NCBI RefSeq assembly: GCF_000295935.2
Contig: NZ_ALWO02000037.1
Coordinates: forward strand, 88,259-152,258
Source: Indibacter alkaliphilus LW1
GTDB lineage: Bacteria > Bacteroidota > Bacteroidia > Cytophagales > Cyclobacteriaceae
Reading direction: 5' to 3'
DNA: 64,000 nt
The notes under the pieces are model-generated. The model saw only the letters and a program-made list of their open reading frames with translations. It had not been told where the DNA came from and did not search any database. Made by a program: the position numbers and the translations under genes. Of the stretch, positions 28,343 through 37,659 are shown piece by piece (position 1 is the stretch's first letter; each line of letters begins with the position of its first letter).

Positions 28343-28389
28343 GTAGGTCAAGGTTTAAATCAGTTTTAACCCTTGACCTACTTTATCTT
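28343..28389 (+). terminator. Terminator of the alkaline phosphatase gene
   Basis: An 11-bp stem (GTAGGTCAAGG with CCTTGACCTAC), extended by a TTTAAA/TTTTAA inner part, is followed by TTTATCTTT. Confidence 0.75.
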
Positions 28390-28505
28390 TAATTGCCTTT
28401 TGGTTCAAAACAATCCACTTCAACAGAAAATTTTTTAATAAAATCAAGCTTTTGCTAACTTGTAGAGCCGGGCGATGAATTTTGACAATACGAGGATAAA
28501 GTAAA

Positions 28506-29111
28506 ATGTTGAAGATGCTGTGTATCAAAAAGACGATAATTATTAGATGTAGCCTGGCTGTTTCTGTTTTTTTATGTCAGCTTTCAATCTTGGTGTTGGT
28601 CGCTTGTTATACTAATCCTGAATTTGATGATCCACTTTGTGGCAATATCCAGCGTTCCAAAATTCAAGATATCAAACAAGTCTTTTTTAACCCGTTCACG
28701 AATGGGCGCTTTGCAATGGAAGAGGATACTGTCAATATAGAGGCCTTCAGATACAATTTTGAACTTGAATTTGAAGCCATTCAATCTGCCCTGATTTATT
28801 TCCCTGGATTTAGTTTTGCCTTGGATTGTGAACCTAAATTCAACGTAGAAAACATTTCCAATATCAGCATTATCCTTAGGGAGAATTATGATGATTTTCC
28901 AGCAGGAACAGATATTTCCTACCTGTTTCTTTTACCAGATGGTTCTCAGTTGAGCCGTTTTAGAGATTTTTCAGCTATGCAGAAATTCTTCAGCCTCAAG
29001 TTGGACTATATCCCGGAAAAATCAGAAAGTCTTGAAACTACTTTAATCATCTTTCTGAGATCAGGTGACCAAATCAGAAAAGCATCAACTTCACCGGTCT
29101 TATCCAAGTAA
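28506..29111 (+). CDS. Lipoprotein of unknown function
   Basis: The 201-residue protein has a long signal (basic KKTIIIRC, hydrophobic core) ending in lipobox LVAC near residue 34, followed by YTNPEFDDPLCG. The mature part has no recognised domain; it alternates short strands and loops and has two further cysteines (in PLCG and LDCEPKF) that might pair. Start at ATG 28506; an internal ATG (residue 4) is equally possible. It is convergent with the DUF983 gene, from which it is separated by only 5 bases. Confidence 0.65.
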   Translation: MLKMLCIKKTIIIRCSLAVSVFLCQLSILVLVACYTNPEFDDPLCGNIQRSKIQDIKQVFFNPFTNGRFAMEEDTVNIEAFRYNFELEFEAIQSALIYFPGFSFALDCEPKFNVENISNISIILRENYDDFPAGTDISYLFLLPDGSQLSRFRDFSAMQKFFSLKLDYIPEKSESLETTLIIFLRSGDQIRKASTSPVLSK

Positions 29112-29116
29112 AAAGA

Positions 29117-29512
29117 TCAGTTTAAAGCTTTATCAGCCGCATCCGGATCATATTTTAGCTTGCCCAGTCCATACAAGTATAGAACCTTGGAATACCTGAG
29201 CATCAGGGGAACAAGGAGGATATTGGCTACTAAGACTGTCCACACATAAACCATAACCTCCGGGTCATCAAAAAAATACGATAATATGATAAAAACATTT
29301 ACAACAAGAGCAACTGAAAATGCATAACTGATATACATCGCTCCATAAAAGAAATCAGGTTCCGGAGTAATGGTGGCATCGCAAATAGGACATTTGCCAT
29401 GAATATCTGACAATTTGCGGTAGCTGAATACCGATGTAGGAAATAAATCACCTTCTCGGCATCTGGGGCACTTCGCCTGAAGCATTGCCATACTTAAACT
29501 TCTGTTTCTCAT
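29117..29512 (-). CDS. DUF983 membrane protein
   Basis: The 131-residue protein has an N-terminal zinc-ribbon-like part with CPRC (near 15-18) and CPIC (near 41-44) and two membrane helices (about 58-79 and 87-106). DPDFFYGAMYISYA-type sequence (here PDFFYGAMYISYAFS) marks the DUF983 family found across Bacteroidota and Alphaproteobacteria. Function unknown. Confidence 0.85.
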   Translation of the reverse strand: MRNRSLSMAMLQAKCPRCREGDLFPTSVFSYRKLSDIHGKCPICDATITPEPDFFYGAMYISYAFSVALVVNVFIILSYFFDDPEVMVYVWTVLVANILLVPLMLRYSKVLYLYGLGKLKYDPDAADKALN

Positions 29513-29739
29513 TTTCTAAATTTTACATTACCGGCCAGCATCAAGTCCAAAGATCTCTGGAAGATAAGATACGCGAACATAAGCATTTTTAATTTGCGTC
29601 CACCTTATTGGACTCTAATCCCATATCATAGTTTTCAAACCACTAAATTACTGAATAGATCATAGATTAGCGTGACAAGTGTCACAATTAAAAAACCATT
29701 AGAATAATAGATAAGTTGGCTTGACCGCATGATTTTTGC

Positions 29740-29747
29740 TATTTTTG
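29740..29747 (+). promoter_or_regulatory. -7 box (TATTTTTG) immediately before the gene at 29752
   Basis: The octamer matches TAnnTTTG exactly; a TTG at 29716-29718 lies 21 bases upstream. Transcription would begin about 29752-29754, at or just past the ATG, so the mRNA would be leaderless or nearly so. Confidence 0.45.
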
Positions 29748-29751
29748 TAAT

Positions 29752-30129
29752 ATGCTTCAAAGGTTGAAAGAAAATATTCTTTGTAAATTCATAGTTTACC
29801 TGCTATTGGTAAACTTTATCAACCTGTCTGCAAACTTTTACCATGCCTCTGTAATTGACTCTCCACTTTTAGAACATCATGACCCAATAGATTCCTTGGC
29901 AGAGCTAGTCCTGGAATATGTATTTGAAATGGATGACGAAACAATTCCTGACACAGAAATCCCGCATGAAAAGAAAAAATTCTCAGATATTAAACTTCAT
30001 TTAGAGAAATCCGGCAATCTGCTTGACCGGGTTTACGGTGATATTAAAAGCATTAAAGGAGATTACTACTTTGAGGTTTTTGAATCTATCCCCACTGAGA
30101 AAGACTCCCCCCCTCCCCGGTTGGTTTAA
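29752..30129 (+). CDS. Hypothetical protein with N-terminal hydrophobic segment
   Basis: The 125-residue protein has a hydrophobic segment ([19 protein letters not shown], about 13-31) that may be a signal or anchor. An acidic stretch follows ([28 protein letters not shown]), with clustered His/Asp/Glu that could bind metal, and a proline-rich tail ([10 protein letters not shown]). I recognise no family. It lies 98 bases upstream of a porin-like gene on the same strand and may share its transport context. Confidence 0.6.
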   Translation: MLQRLKENILCKFIVYLLLVNFINLSANFYHASVIDSPLLEHHDPIDSLAELVLEYVFEMDDETIPDTEIPHEKKKFSDIKLHLEKSGNLLDRVYGDIKSIKGDYYFEVFESIPTEKDSPPPRLV

Positions 30130-30227
30130 TTTTTATCTATAATCAGAATTCGGTTTTAACGGAATTCTATACTTCATATTCCTCAACTGAGAGGGATAAA
30201 ATTATTTATATCAAAAATCCAAAACCA

Positions 30228-31493
30228 ATGAAAAATACAATCCTCTTGGGGCTGGTTTTCTTTTGGGGACCATTTATCGTAAATGCCCAAGATAAAATCC
30301 AGTCTGAGGAAACAGAAATAAAAAATGACAGCCTTGATCAAAAAGGGCTGATAGAAGAATTGAAATACATCAAACAGCCAGGCTTAGCCAATGCTGCATC
30401 AAAAATTTATTCAGCAGATAGAAGGTATTCTATCAGTGGTTTTACGGAAATCAATTCAGTTACATACTTGGGAGAAAAAAACCGGGGAGATGACATAGAA
30501 TTGTACTATACCAATCTTTATAGACTTGGGTTCTATTTCGGTTATAAGATAACTGATAAGTTCATTTTCAACTCTGAAATCCAAGCCGAATTGCTACATG
30601 ATGGCTTTAGGGAAGTGGGGACTGAACTTAATTTCGAATGGATGTTCGATTATCTCTTTCACCCAAGTTTCAATGTAAGGGTAGGTAATTATCCTGTTCC
30701 TGTAGGTTACACCAATATCAATGAGGAACCCATTGCCTTCTATTCTGTAAATAGGCCTGAAGTGGAAAGAATTATCCTTCCCACACAGTGGCTGGAAACC
30801 GGTGTGATGTTCTATGGTAATTTCCTTGACAATCAATTCGAGTACAACCTTGGCCTTACCAAAGGGCTTGATGCGACAAGCATGGTAGAAGGCACTTGGA
30901 TAAGAAGGGGTAGGTTTCATGGATTGGAAATACCGAAGGCTTGGGCAGGAAATGGTAAACTTGAATACGTAGGAAATGATGCAGTCAAACTTGGCTTATC
31001 CGGATACTTTGGTAATGCCAGCCGCGGAAATGAAACTCCTACAGGTGAAACCTTTTCTCCAAATGTTTCGCTTTACTCCCTGTTTGCAGGGTATGAATGG
31101 GGAGATTTCTCTGTTTTCGGATTGGCAATGAAAGGATCTACTTCGCAGACGGACAGGATATTTCAGTTTGATAACCAAGTAATTGGCGAAGAGACTTTCG
31201 GATATTACGGAGAATTCCGTTGGGACCTTTGGTCAGCTTTTGACACTATAAAAGACTGGAAGTTACCACTATGGATCCGGTACGAAAGGTTGGATACACA
31301 TGCCGCTGTAGCAAGTAGTTTTGAGAATAGAGTCTTCGACCGTCAAAACCTGGAGATTATCAGTATAGGTGCCAATCTGCGTCCAAAAAGAAATTTGGTT
31401 TTTAAGGCCAATTATCAATTCAGGGAGAATCTTTCAGAAAGCATTATCCCTGAAGCCAATAGATTGGAACTAGGGATTGGGCTGATTTTCTAG
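30228..31493 (+). CDS. Porin-like outer-membrane beta-barrel protein
   Basis: The 421-residue protein has a signal peptide ([21 protein letters not shown]) and a long run of amphipathic strands. The layout [50 protein letters not shown] and a final aromatic residue (IGLIF) resembles phosphate-selective-porin (OprO/P-like) proteins of Bacteroidota. The substrate is not readable. It is followed on the same strand by a second outer-membrane-type gene. Confidence 0.75.
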   Translation: MKNTILLGLVFFWGPFIVNAQDKIQSEETEIKNDSLDQKGLIEELKYIKQPGLANAASKIYSADRRYSISGFTEINSVTYLGEKNRGDDIELYYTNLYRLGFYFGYKITDKFIFNSEIQAELLHDGFREVGTELNFEWMFDYLFHPSFNVRVGNYPVPVGYTNINEEPIAFYSVNRPEVERIILPTQWLETGVMFYGNFLDNQFEYNLGLTKGLDATSMVEGTWIRRGRFHGLEIPKAWAGNGKLEYVGNDAVKLGLSGYFGNASRGNETPTGETFSPNVSLYSLFAGYEWGDFSVFGLAMKGSTSQTDRIFQFDNQVIGEETFGYYGEFRWDLWSAFDTIKDWKLPLWIRYERLDTHAAVASSFENRVFDRQNLEIISIGANLRPKRNLVFKANYQFRENLSESIIPEANRLELGIGLIF

Positions 31494-31603
31494 ATAAAAT
31501 CAGCCCCTCTGAAAAAAGAGGCAGGCATAAAAAATTGATTGTAATCAGTATTTTATTTAGCCTAGAATTTATCAATTTTGCGCGATTATTTAAAAAAATA
31601 AAA

Positions 31604-32491
31604 ATGAAGAAGTTTCTGATTGCAATGCTTGTCTTTTTAGCATTTTCGAAATTGAATGCTCAGGATTCGGATAGCTTGAGAATGGAAAGGCTACAGCTTG
31701 ATAGCCTTTTCATTTCTGAAGTAGAGGAACCAAAAGATGGAAAGCTTAAGCCTAAAGTATTACATGCCGAGCCTTTATACATTGACTTGATAAGGGATTT
31801 GGGAGCAAGAAAGGGAGAAAAAGAATGGAACGTTGGGCTTGGAATGTTCAACAAGAGGGACTTCAATAAGTATGAAGCTTTGGTAGAGTATGAGTGGGCC
31901 CCCATTGATCGCTTAGGTTTTGAAATAGAAGTGCCCGTAACCATCTTTACAGCCGGTGAAGAATCAGCAACAGATATTACAAGGCCTGCAAATAGAATCG
32001 AGTCTTTAAAATTAGCTACACAATGGTCCTTTTTCGTGTCAGAGAAAGCCAAAACTACTTTGGCCTTGGGCTATATCCATGAATTTGAATTTGTGGATCT
32101 CAATCAACTTGGAAGAACCGATATTTTCCAAGGGAATATTTACAATCCATTTTTTATCGCCGCCAAGCGATGGGGCTTAAATTACCACACACTTGTTTAC
32201 ACTGGTCCTAGGATTGTCAAGGAATTTGATATGAAAAGGGAGTTCGCCTACGAAATTCACACCAACTTCCATTACATGATCACAGGTACCAGGAACTTTA
32301 TAGGGGTAGAATTCAATAAGGAAATTCATGAAGGTAAACTTGAAGCAGTCATGCGCCCTCAAATGCGGGTCGGCCTAGCTGAAAATCTCATGGTGGGAAT
32401 TGTAACCGGGATTCCTTTGAGAAAACCGGGTGAAAATCTCAGCTCATTTGTGAGAATTATCTACGAGCCAGGCTTTAGGACCTTTCACTGA
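31604..32491 (+). CDS. Conserved exported barrel-like protein with HAEPLYIDLIRDLGARKGE motif
   Basis: The 295-residue protein starts at ATG 31604 with signal MKKFLIAMLVFLAFSKLNAQ; longer readings upstream add no signal. After a short linker comes the motif HAEPLYIDLIRDLGARKGE, then repeated strands (WNVGLGMFNKRDFNKYEALVE, LGFEIEVPVTIF, TTLALGYIHEFEF, MRPQMRVGLAENLMVGIVTG) like an outer-membrane barrel. I believe this motif recurs in Bacteroidota proteins of unknown function. A weak -7 box (CAATTTTG at 31573) lies upstream, and transcription is probably separate from the porin gene. Confidence 0.7.
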   Translation: MKKFLIAMLVFLAFSKLNAQDSDSLRMERLQLDSLFISEVEEPKDGKLKPKVLHAEPLYIDLIRDLGARKGEKEWNVGLGMFNKRDFNKYEALVEYEWAPIDRLGFEIEVPVTIFTAGEESATDITRPANRIESLKLATQWSFFVSEKAKTTLALGYIHEFEFVDLNQLGRTDIFQGNIYNPFFIAAKRWGLNYHTLVYTGPRIVKEFDMKREFAYEIHTNFHYMITGTRNFIGVEFNKEIHEGKLEAVMRPQMRVGLAENLMVGIVTGIPLRKPGENLSSFVRIIYEPGFRTFH

Positions 32492-32508
32492 TGATATTTC
32501 TTAAAAAC

Positions 32509-32745
32509 TCACCTATTCTGTTTCTTGGATCGAGTACTTCGAATATGTAGTTCCTTAGGGCAGCAATGAGGACATAGAGAAGCATTGGGATTGGCATGGA
32601 TAGCCATTTGAAGTGCTTCTTTCCCACTATTAAAAGCACCTAGATACTCTCTTTGCTCAGAGTTGGGTAAATGTGGGCAATCCCTATGATGGATTTCAAA
32701 CTGAGAGGCAGAATTTGCTTTTGTAGAGAGGTAATAGAACTTCAT
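32509..32745 (-). CDS. Small His/Cys-rich protein
   Basis: The 78-residue protein starting at ATG 32745 has HHRDCPHLP near residues 19-27 and LCPHCC near residues 57-62, spaced like a zinc-binding ribbon, with EYLGAFNSGKEALQMA between them. An upstream in-frame start would add 13 basic residues; the AAAGGA stretch before 32745 favours the shorter form. No membrane segment is present. No function assigned. Confidence 0.65.
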   Translation of the reverse strand: MKFYYLSTKANSASQFEIHHRDCPHLPNSEQREYLGAFNSGKEALQMAIHANPNASLCPHCCPKELHIRSTRSKKQNR

Positions 32746-32790
32746 TCCTTTTATTTTAATTCTATCAAAAATACCTAGTCTCATAGTAGA

Positions 32791-32820
32791 AAAAAATACC
32801 CTTTACTGGGTATTTTTTTT
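32791..32820 (-). terminator. Terminator of the DUF4174 gene
   Basis: An 11-bp stem (AAAAAATACCC with GGGTATTTTTT) with a 6-base loop is followed on both strands by long A/T runs. It fits as minus-strand terminator of the gene at 32873-33286. Confidence 0.85.
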
Positions 32821-32872
32821 TCTAGTTTAAGGAAAAAATTTAATGTTTTATAAAAATAAAACAAAATAAAAC

Positions 32873-33286
32873 TCAACCTCCCCCTCTTCTGATTTCTGAT
32901 TGCCTCATTGGCATGGCGTCTATCGTTTTAAAAATGTATTCCCAATCAATCTTTTCTTCTTTTCTTACTTTTGCCCCACCGTCCAATCCTATCAAAACCC
33001 AGGAATCCAGCTTTGAACCCATTTTGTACCTGATTTTCAATTTGTCGAGATAAGCTTGGGAAAATTCCATTTCAGAATTAGAAAAAGCAGTATCAGAAAT
33101 TACGAAGTACTTGATTTTTCGCTCTTCTATTTCATTGCTAATGCTGTCATCAGGAAAAGTCCATGAGCTAGTATCATGAGGAAAATAAAGCACTACCCTA
33201 TTTTTCCACCTTAAATCTTCAAGGGTTTTTGGCTTATCCTGGACTTGTAATATTATGAAGAGCAAGAATAAAAACATCGGATTCAT
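32873..33286 (-). CDS. DUF4174 domain protein
   Basis: The 137-residue protein begins with a short hydrophobic signal (MNPMFLFLLFIILQV). DUF4174 features follow: LEDLRWKNRVVLYFP near residue 21, a central KIKYFVISDT strand, VLIGLDGGAKVR near 98-109, and the C-terminal signature IDAMPMRQSEIR. The fold is thioredoxin-like without the CxxC; no function is established. It should be exported. Confidence 0.85.
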   Translation of the reverse strand: MNPMFLFLLFIILQVQDKPKTLEDLRWKNRVVLYFPHDTSSWTFPDDSISNEIEERKIKYFVISDTAFSNSEMEFSQAYLDKLKIRYKMGSKLDSWVLIGLDGGAKVRKEEKIDWEYIFKTIDAMPMRQSEIRRGGG

Positions 33287-33336
33287 AGCATGTAAACCAA
33301 ATAAGACCCAAGTAAGTTTGATGAAACGCCAAAGGA

Positions 33337-33364
33337 TTTACGAAGGACGATTGACGAGGCTTTT
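33337..33364. repeat. ACGAATT-type dispersed repeat, copy 2
   Basis: ATTTACGAAGGACGATTGAC then GAGGCTTTT closely matches 59612-59638 and more loosely 26632-26666. Confidence 0.65.
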
Positions 33365-33453
33365 CCAAGTTAGAGACGTTGTTTTGTAAGTTAACACTGA
33401 ATATGTAAGATATCAGTGCAAGGGGGACCTTCTAAACTCCCGGAAGTCCCACC

Positions 33454-33481
33454 TTTAACTTTTAACAAATTAACCTTTAAC
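33454..33481. repeat. Short TTAAC array with 7-8 bp spacing
   Basis: TTAAC recurs at 33455, 33462, 33470 and 33477. The following stretch to 33540 continues with CAATTAAA- and CATTCATC-like words resembling the octamer arrays. The repeat is weak. Confidence 0.45.
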
Positions 33482-33529
33482 ATTCTGATTTCGGTTGATC
33501 AATTAAACTTTACACAATAAACCCATTCA

Positions 33530-34783
33530 TCAATTCGCTTTTCTCAATTCGATCACTGTAATCTCAGGCCAGATTCCTACCCTTCCCGAAAATGCATGAA
33601 AACCAAAACCCCTGTTCACATATAAAAATCTGCCTTTTTCCTCTGCCAAGCCGGCCCAATTAGGATAGCGGTACTGCACCGGACTCCATCGGACCAATGG
33701 GGTTTCAATCCCAAATTGCATCCCATGTGTATGACCAGAAAGCGTGAGGTGAACAGGATTCTGATTCTTCTTCACTTCTTCATCCCAATGGGAAGGGTCA
33801 TGGGAGAGCAACACCTTAAACCCGTCTTCAGGCGTACCTTCCATTGCTTTGGACAAATCCCCTTTTTTGACAAAGCCAACACCCCAATTTTCTACTCCTA
33901 TCAGTGTGATTTCCTGTCCGTCCTTTTCTATCCTGACATGCTCATCCAAAAGCAAGCGAAAACCCATTTCAGCATGCTTGGCTTTCAGGTTTTCAAGATT
34001 TTGCTCTTTATCACTTTTGCTGGGCCAACTGATATAGTCTCCGTAGTCGTGATTGCCAAGAATAGAGAATTGACCATACTTACCTTTTATCTCGGCAAAT
34101 TGCTCCAAAAATGGATCTATTTCCTCTGCTTTATGATTGACAAGGTCTCCGGTGAACACCACCAAGTCGGAGTTCTGCCTTACAGCAAGATCCACTCCCT
34201 TTCGTACACCTTCCTTGTCCCTCAAACTCCCCGAATGTATGTCCGACAATTGGGTAATGGTAAATCCATCAAATGCATCAGGTAGATTTTCGAAATAAAT
34301 CACTTCTTTGTGCACTTTGAAGTTGTATTTACCATAGGTGGTTCCATATATAAAACTGAAGAAAGGAAAAGCTGCAATTGCTATTGCCAAGGTACTCACA
34401 TAGGCATTTCTTGTTGGGAAGGTAAAATCTTTGGATCCATTGGCTACCAAACTGAATCCTGCCTGAAGATTTCTGAATATATCCTCTCCGAACAAAATCA
34501 GTACAATTACCAATTGGGTCACCAAAACAGTAAGAAACACATTCAAGGCGGTCTGTCTGGTAGCGCTGATCTCTCCTGCTGAAAATATGCCGATAAAAGT
34601 AAGTATTACCCAAAGAGAAATCCCACTGAAAATCAACCAATAACCCACATTGATACTGTTGCGGATTTTGTCACTATCTAGGTTTGAGGTCAGGGTTTTG
34701 ACTGCCTGAAACACATACCAATTCAGGAAAGTGGTAAACAATAATACAGATGCAAGAAAAATAAGACTTCCGAGGTTGTTCAT
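33530..34783 (-). CDS. Membrane-anchored metallophosphoesterase (YkuE-like)
   Basis: The 417-residue protein has four N-terminal hydrophobic helices (within 1-155) and a calcineurin-type phosphoesterase domain: LSDIHSG, TGDLVNH, GNHDYGDY, LSHDPSHW and SGHTHGMQ in the correct order for the two-metal site. Family members of this layout are often annotated as UDP-2,3-diacylglucosamine-like or YkuE-like phosphodiesterases; the substrate is unknown. The catalytic domain follows the last helix. It stands alone, 250 bases downstream of the Anbu operon on the same strand. Confidence 0.88.
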   Translation of the reverse strand: MNNLGSLIFLASVLLFTTFLNWYVFQAVKTLTSNLDSDKIRNSINVGYWLIFSGISLWVILTFIGIFSAGEISATRQTALNVFLTVLVTQLVIVLILFGEDIFRNLQAGFSLVANGSKDFTFPTRNAYVSTLAIAIAAFPFFSFIYGTTYGKYNFKVHKEVIYFENLPDAFDGFTITQLSDIHSGSLRDKEGVRKGVDLAVRQNSDLVVFTGDLVNHKAEEIDPFLEQFAEIKGKYGQFSILGNHDYGDYISWPSKSDKEQNLENLKAKHAEMGFRLLLDEHVRIEKDGQEITLIGVENWGVGFVKKGDLSKAMEGTPEDGFKVLLSHDPSHWDEEVKKNQNPVHLTLSGHTHGMQFGIETPLVRWSPVQYRYPNWAGLAEEKGRFLYVNRGFGFHAFSGRVGIWPEITVIELRKAN

Positions 34784-34940
34784 AAGCTTTGAGTAATCAC
34801 CTTGTCATATACAGTAATTCCTGACTTTTGGTTCTGGAATAGCATTTATATTTAAAACCAAAGTGAATTGATTATCTAACCTTCCGATTAAACACTTTAA
34901 ATAAGATTAGAAATTCAACTTAGAGCTTTTGAGTTGGGCT

Positions 34941-34990
34941 TTTAATATCCCAATATCAATTTAGTATCCATCAATATCAAAAAGATTCAA
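34941..34990. repeat. Short phased array with TATC motif
   Basis: TATC recurs at 34946, 34954, 34965 and 34975, with ATTC at 34985, giving spacings of 8, 11, 10 and 10 bp. The words AATATCAATT and TATCCATCAA recur in the longer array at 37660-37985. Confidence 0.6.
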
Positions 34991-35036
34991 CGTCTTACTT
35001 CTTTTGCCGGTAACTTTCAATTTTTACAAATAAAAT

Positions 35037-35873
35037 TTAAACTTCCTGAATCCTCACCTCCGTAAAAAACTCAGACTTAGCCGTACCCCCATACGTACCT
35101 GCAATGGGTAAAGTATTGGTAGGATGAAAACTGCTGGCCAATGGAATGTAATTGTGATCTGCAAAAAGTCCCAGACTGGGGTCAATACCAATCCATCCGG
35201 CCCCGGGCAAGTAAACTTCTACCCAACCGTGCAGCTCATGACCTTCTTCCAATTCAGGATTGAAAGCATAGCCACTTACAAACCTCGTCGCCAAGCCAAT
35301 ACCCCTCAACATCTGCATCAACATCCAGGATAAATCCCTACAAGACCCTGCCCTGCTGCTAAAAGTATCCATGGGTTCAAGCAATCCCGGTTCGTACCTC
35401 AGATCATGTGACCAATCTTGGTGAATAACTGTCAACAGTGCTACCAAAAATGAAACGATATCCATATTCTCGGACATCAGCTTCTTGGCATAATTCCTCA
35501 ACTCAGGAAAACCATCAGTCTTTTGGTAAATTTTCAAAAATTCAGCTGTACTGCCTTTGTATTCAAATTTATCAAAAGGGTATTCATGTGGGGAAATGAT
35601 AAACCCATAAGGATTAAAGTCAAAAGTCTCCAATTGAAAACGGAGGTCAACTTCCAGGATATCGGATTCGTTTTGAAACCAAACCTGAAAAAAAGGATTC
35701 CCCTCCGCATTGATTCTTTGACTTTTCCCACTGGGTTCGGGCCGGACGATCCATTCTGCATCCAAAATCCGAAAATAAGTCCGCTGCTGAGGAATTAAAA
35801 ACAGATGATGCGGATTGAGCGGGACTTTTTCTTCGTAAGTATAGCGGGTCAAGTGTGACACTGACAACTTCAT
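35037..35873 (-). CDS. Transglutaminase-like cysteine peptidase of the Anbu cluster
   Basis: The 278-residue protein has the bacterial transglutaminase N-terminal region (HLTRYTYEEKVPLNPHHLFLIPQ) and a transglutaminase core with the triad Cys178 (AGSCRDLSW), His215 (ELHGWVEV) and Asp231 (GIDPSLG). Such COG1305 proteins are thought to act as peptidases or amidases. No signal peptide is present. It is the last gene of the operon, and its start overlaps the Anbu stop by 4 bases (ATGA). That position argues for processing of the product of the cluster's ligases. Confidence 0.9.
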   Translation of the reverse strand: MKLSVSHLTRYTYEEKVPLNPHHLFLIPQQRTYFRILDAEWIVRPEPSGKSQRINAEGNPFFQVWFQNESDILEVDLRFQLETFDFNPYGFIISPHEYPFDKFEYKGSTAEFLKIYQKTDGFPELRNYAKKLMSENMDIVSFLVALLTVIHQDWSHDLRYEPGLLEPMDTFSSRAGSCRDLSWMLMQMLRGIGLATRFVSGYAFNPELEEGHELHGWVEVYLPGAGWIGIDPSLGLFADHNYIPLASSFHPTNTLPIAGTYGGTAKSEFFTEVRIQEV

Positions 35874-36616
35874 ATTTGTACACCTTCCGGCATTTGCTCA
35901 TCTGAAAAAGCTTTTTGTAATATCTCAGCAGGCAATTCTTTTACGGCTTCTTTAAGCCTTTCATTCCAGAAAACAGAAATATGCTCCAATTCCTTCTGGT
36001 CAAATCTTCGCTCTACTATATGATAGGCGTCATTTTTCAATACTATAGTATCAATGGGATAATCCACATCATTGGCCGAAATCCTAGTAGCATCAAATGC
36101 TAAAAATGCACACTTCAGCGCATAATCAAGTGATTCATCATAGCTCAAAGAACGCCTGAGTACCGGACTTCCCGAGCCTGAATTTCCTATAATTACAAAT
36201 GGGGTTCCCCTCCTGATTTCTATCCAATTCCCTTGTGGGTATAGCAAGTACAGCTTAGGGGTTTTGTCATTTTCCAATTGCCCTCCAATGATAGAAAAAA
36301 GGTTAAAAGACAGTCCTGCTTCTTCCAAGTACTGCTTATCTTCTTTGGCTACCCTTTTGATTTGATTGCCAAATTCATTGACAGCCTTATAAAGCTTGTC
36401 GAATTCAGAATCCTGATCCTCTATTACTTCTGAAAAATAAGTGATGGCCTTATCCCTTACGGATCTGAGTCCCGAGGTCATGATAAAAAAGGAGTGTTTT
36501 TCCCTGTTGACGGTATATACTTTTTTGGATGTGGTAGTCTCAGTACCTGAAGTAATCCGGGTATCTGACAAGCCGATCAGGCCGTGTTTGGTTTTAATTC
36601 CTAAGCAGAAGGTCAT
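35870..36616 (-). CDS. Anbu, proteasome-like NTN hydrolase
   Basis: The 248-residue protein is a proteasome-fold peptidase of the Anbu (BPH) family. It begins MTFCLGIKTKHGLIGLSDTR, so removal of Met would expose Thr2 as N-terminal nucleophile. FSIIGGQ, GTPFVIIGNSGSG and DVDYPIDTIVL are further proteasome-like elements. It overlaps alpha-E upstream and transglutaminase downstream by 4 bases each, which ties the three proteins together. Cognate substrates are unknown. No ATPase unfoldase is adjacent, so it should act on peptides or unfolded chains. Confidence 0.88.
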   Translation of the reverse strand: MTFCLGIKTKHGLIGLSDTRITSGTETTTSKKVYTVNREKHSFFIMTSGLRSVRDKAITYFSEVIEDQDSEFDKLYKAVNEFGNQIKRVAKEDKQYLEEAGLSFNLFSIIGGQLENDKTPKLYLLYPQGNWIEIRRGTPFVIIGNSGSGSPVLRRSLSYDESLDYALKCAFLAFDATRISANDVDYPIDTIVLKNDAYHIVERRFDQKELEHISVFWNERLKEAVKELPAEILQKAFSDEQMPEGVQI

Positions 36617-37590
36617 TCTTGAGTTTGGTTTTGAGAAATAAAGTTATCCTTTATCTGAAAGAAATTGTCATTGATACAGTTTGAAATTGTATTTATTTTC
36701 AATTGAAGGTCATCCAGATATTCGTGAAGCCCTTCGGAAATGATCTCATTGACATCATCAAATTCCAATTTTGCACGCAAAGCTCCTATGGCTCTTTGAG
36801 CACTGTTCATCTTTCCATCTCCATTTCCGGAAATTTTATTCAGGCAAATCTCAGCTTCTGAAAGACAATAAAAGACAGATCTTGGAAAGTATTTATTCAA
36901 CAAAAGTAAGCTGACTACTTTTGCAGGTTCGATATTACCATAAAGTCTCCTGTAGGTATTAAAAGCTGTAACAGACTTGAGCAAAGCTGTCCAATGTAGA
37001 AAGTCCAAAGGCGTACCTACCATAGAAGGCGAGGGTAAGAGAATATGATATTTGACATCCACTATCCTGCTGGTTTTGTCCGCCCTCTCAAGATAAAGAC
37101 CCAGTTGCCGGAAATACCAGCCTTCAGTTCTGGCTACCGTGCTTTCTCCAAGTCCATACAGCAACAAAACCTGATTTTTGACATATTCAAAAAACTGATG
37201 AGGATCCTCTTTAAGCCAAGATTTTTTGGTTGCCCTTTTCTGGACAAAATGGTAAAGCTCGTTGAGTTTTTCCCAAGTTTCCTTTGTGAGATTTTCCCTG
37301 ATCACCCGGGCATTTTCTCTTGCCATTGAAATTGAAGAAATGATTGAGTTTGGGTTGTCTGTATCAAATGTCAAAAAATAGATGACATCTTTTCTTTCGA
37401 AACCTTGGTACTTGGACTTATACAATTCCTGATCACCCGTGGCATACACCAAAGGTTCCCATTGTTCTTTCAGGTCAGGAGGTAAATCCAACATCAGGTT
37501 GAAATTTACATCTATAAATCTGGCATAGTTCTCAGCCCTTTCCAGGTACCTTCCCAGCCAATATATCGAATTCGCTACTCGACTTAGCAT
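36613..37590 (-). CDS. Alpha-E domain protein
   Basis: The 325-residue all-helical protein matches the alpha-E family (COG2307): it starts MLSRVANSIYWLGRYLERAENYARF, has SISMARENARVIRENLTKETWEKLN near the middle and GWYFRQLGLYLERADKTSRIVDVKY later. Alpha-E proteins accompany circularly permuted ATP-grasp enzymes and are predicted partners in amide-bond formation, with no biochemical role shown. It overlaps Anbu by 4 bases. Its upstream flank to the ATP-grasp gene is filled by a phased repeat array. Confidence 0.88.
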   Translation of the reverse strand: MLSRVANSIYWLGRYLERAENYARFIDVNFNLMLDLPPDLKEQWEPLVYATGDQELYKSKYQGFERKDVIYFLTFDTDNPNSIISSISMARENARVIRENLTKETWEKLNELYHFVQKRATKKSWLKEDPHQFFEYVKNQVLLLYGLGESTVARTEGWYFRQLGLYLERADKTSRIVDVKYHILLPSPSMVGTPLDFLHWTALLKSVTAFNTYRRLYGNIEPAKVVSLLLLNKYFPRSVFYCLSEAEICLNKISGNGDGKMNSAQRAIGALRAKLEFDDVNEIISEGLHEYLDDLQLKINTISNCINDNFFQIKDNFISQNQTQE

Positions 37591-37659
37591 ATGTATATTA
37601 TTGTTTTTCCTTAATTAAAATTTATTATCTCCTTTCTTATTCTGCCCTTTAAGGTCATA

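Noticed and set aside
30145-30168. AGAATTC/GAATTCT dyad between the genes at 29752 and 30228 as terminator
   Set aside because: No T run follows and the loop pairing is poor.
34329-34640. 103-codon minus-strand frame within the metallophosphoesterase gene
   Set aside because: It is an alternative frame inside the N-terminal membrane part of a well-supported gene.
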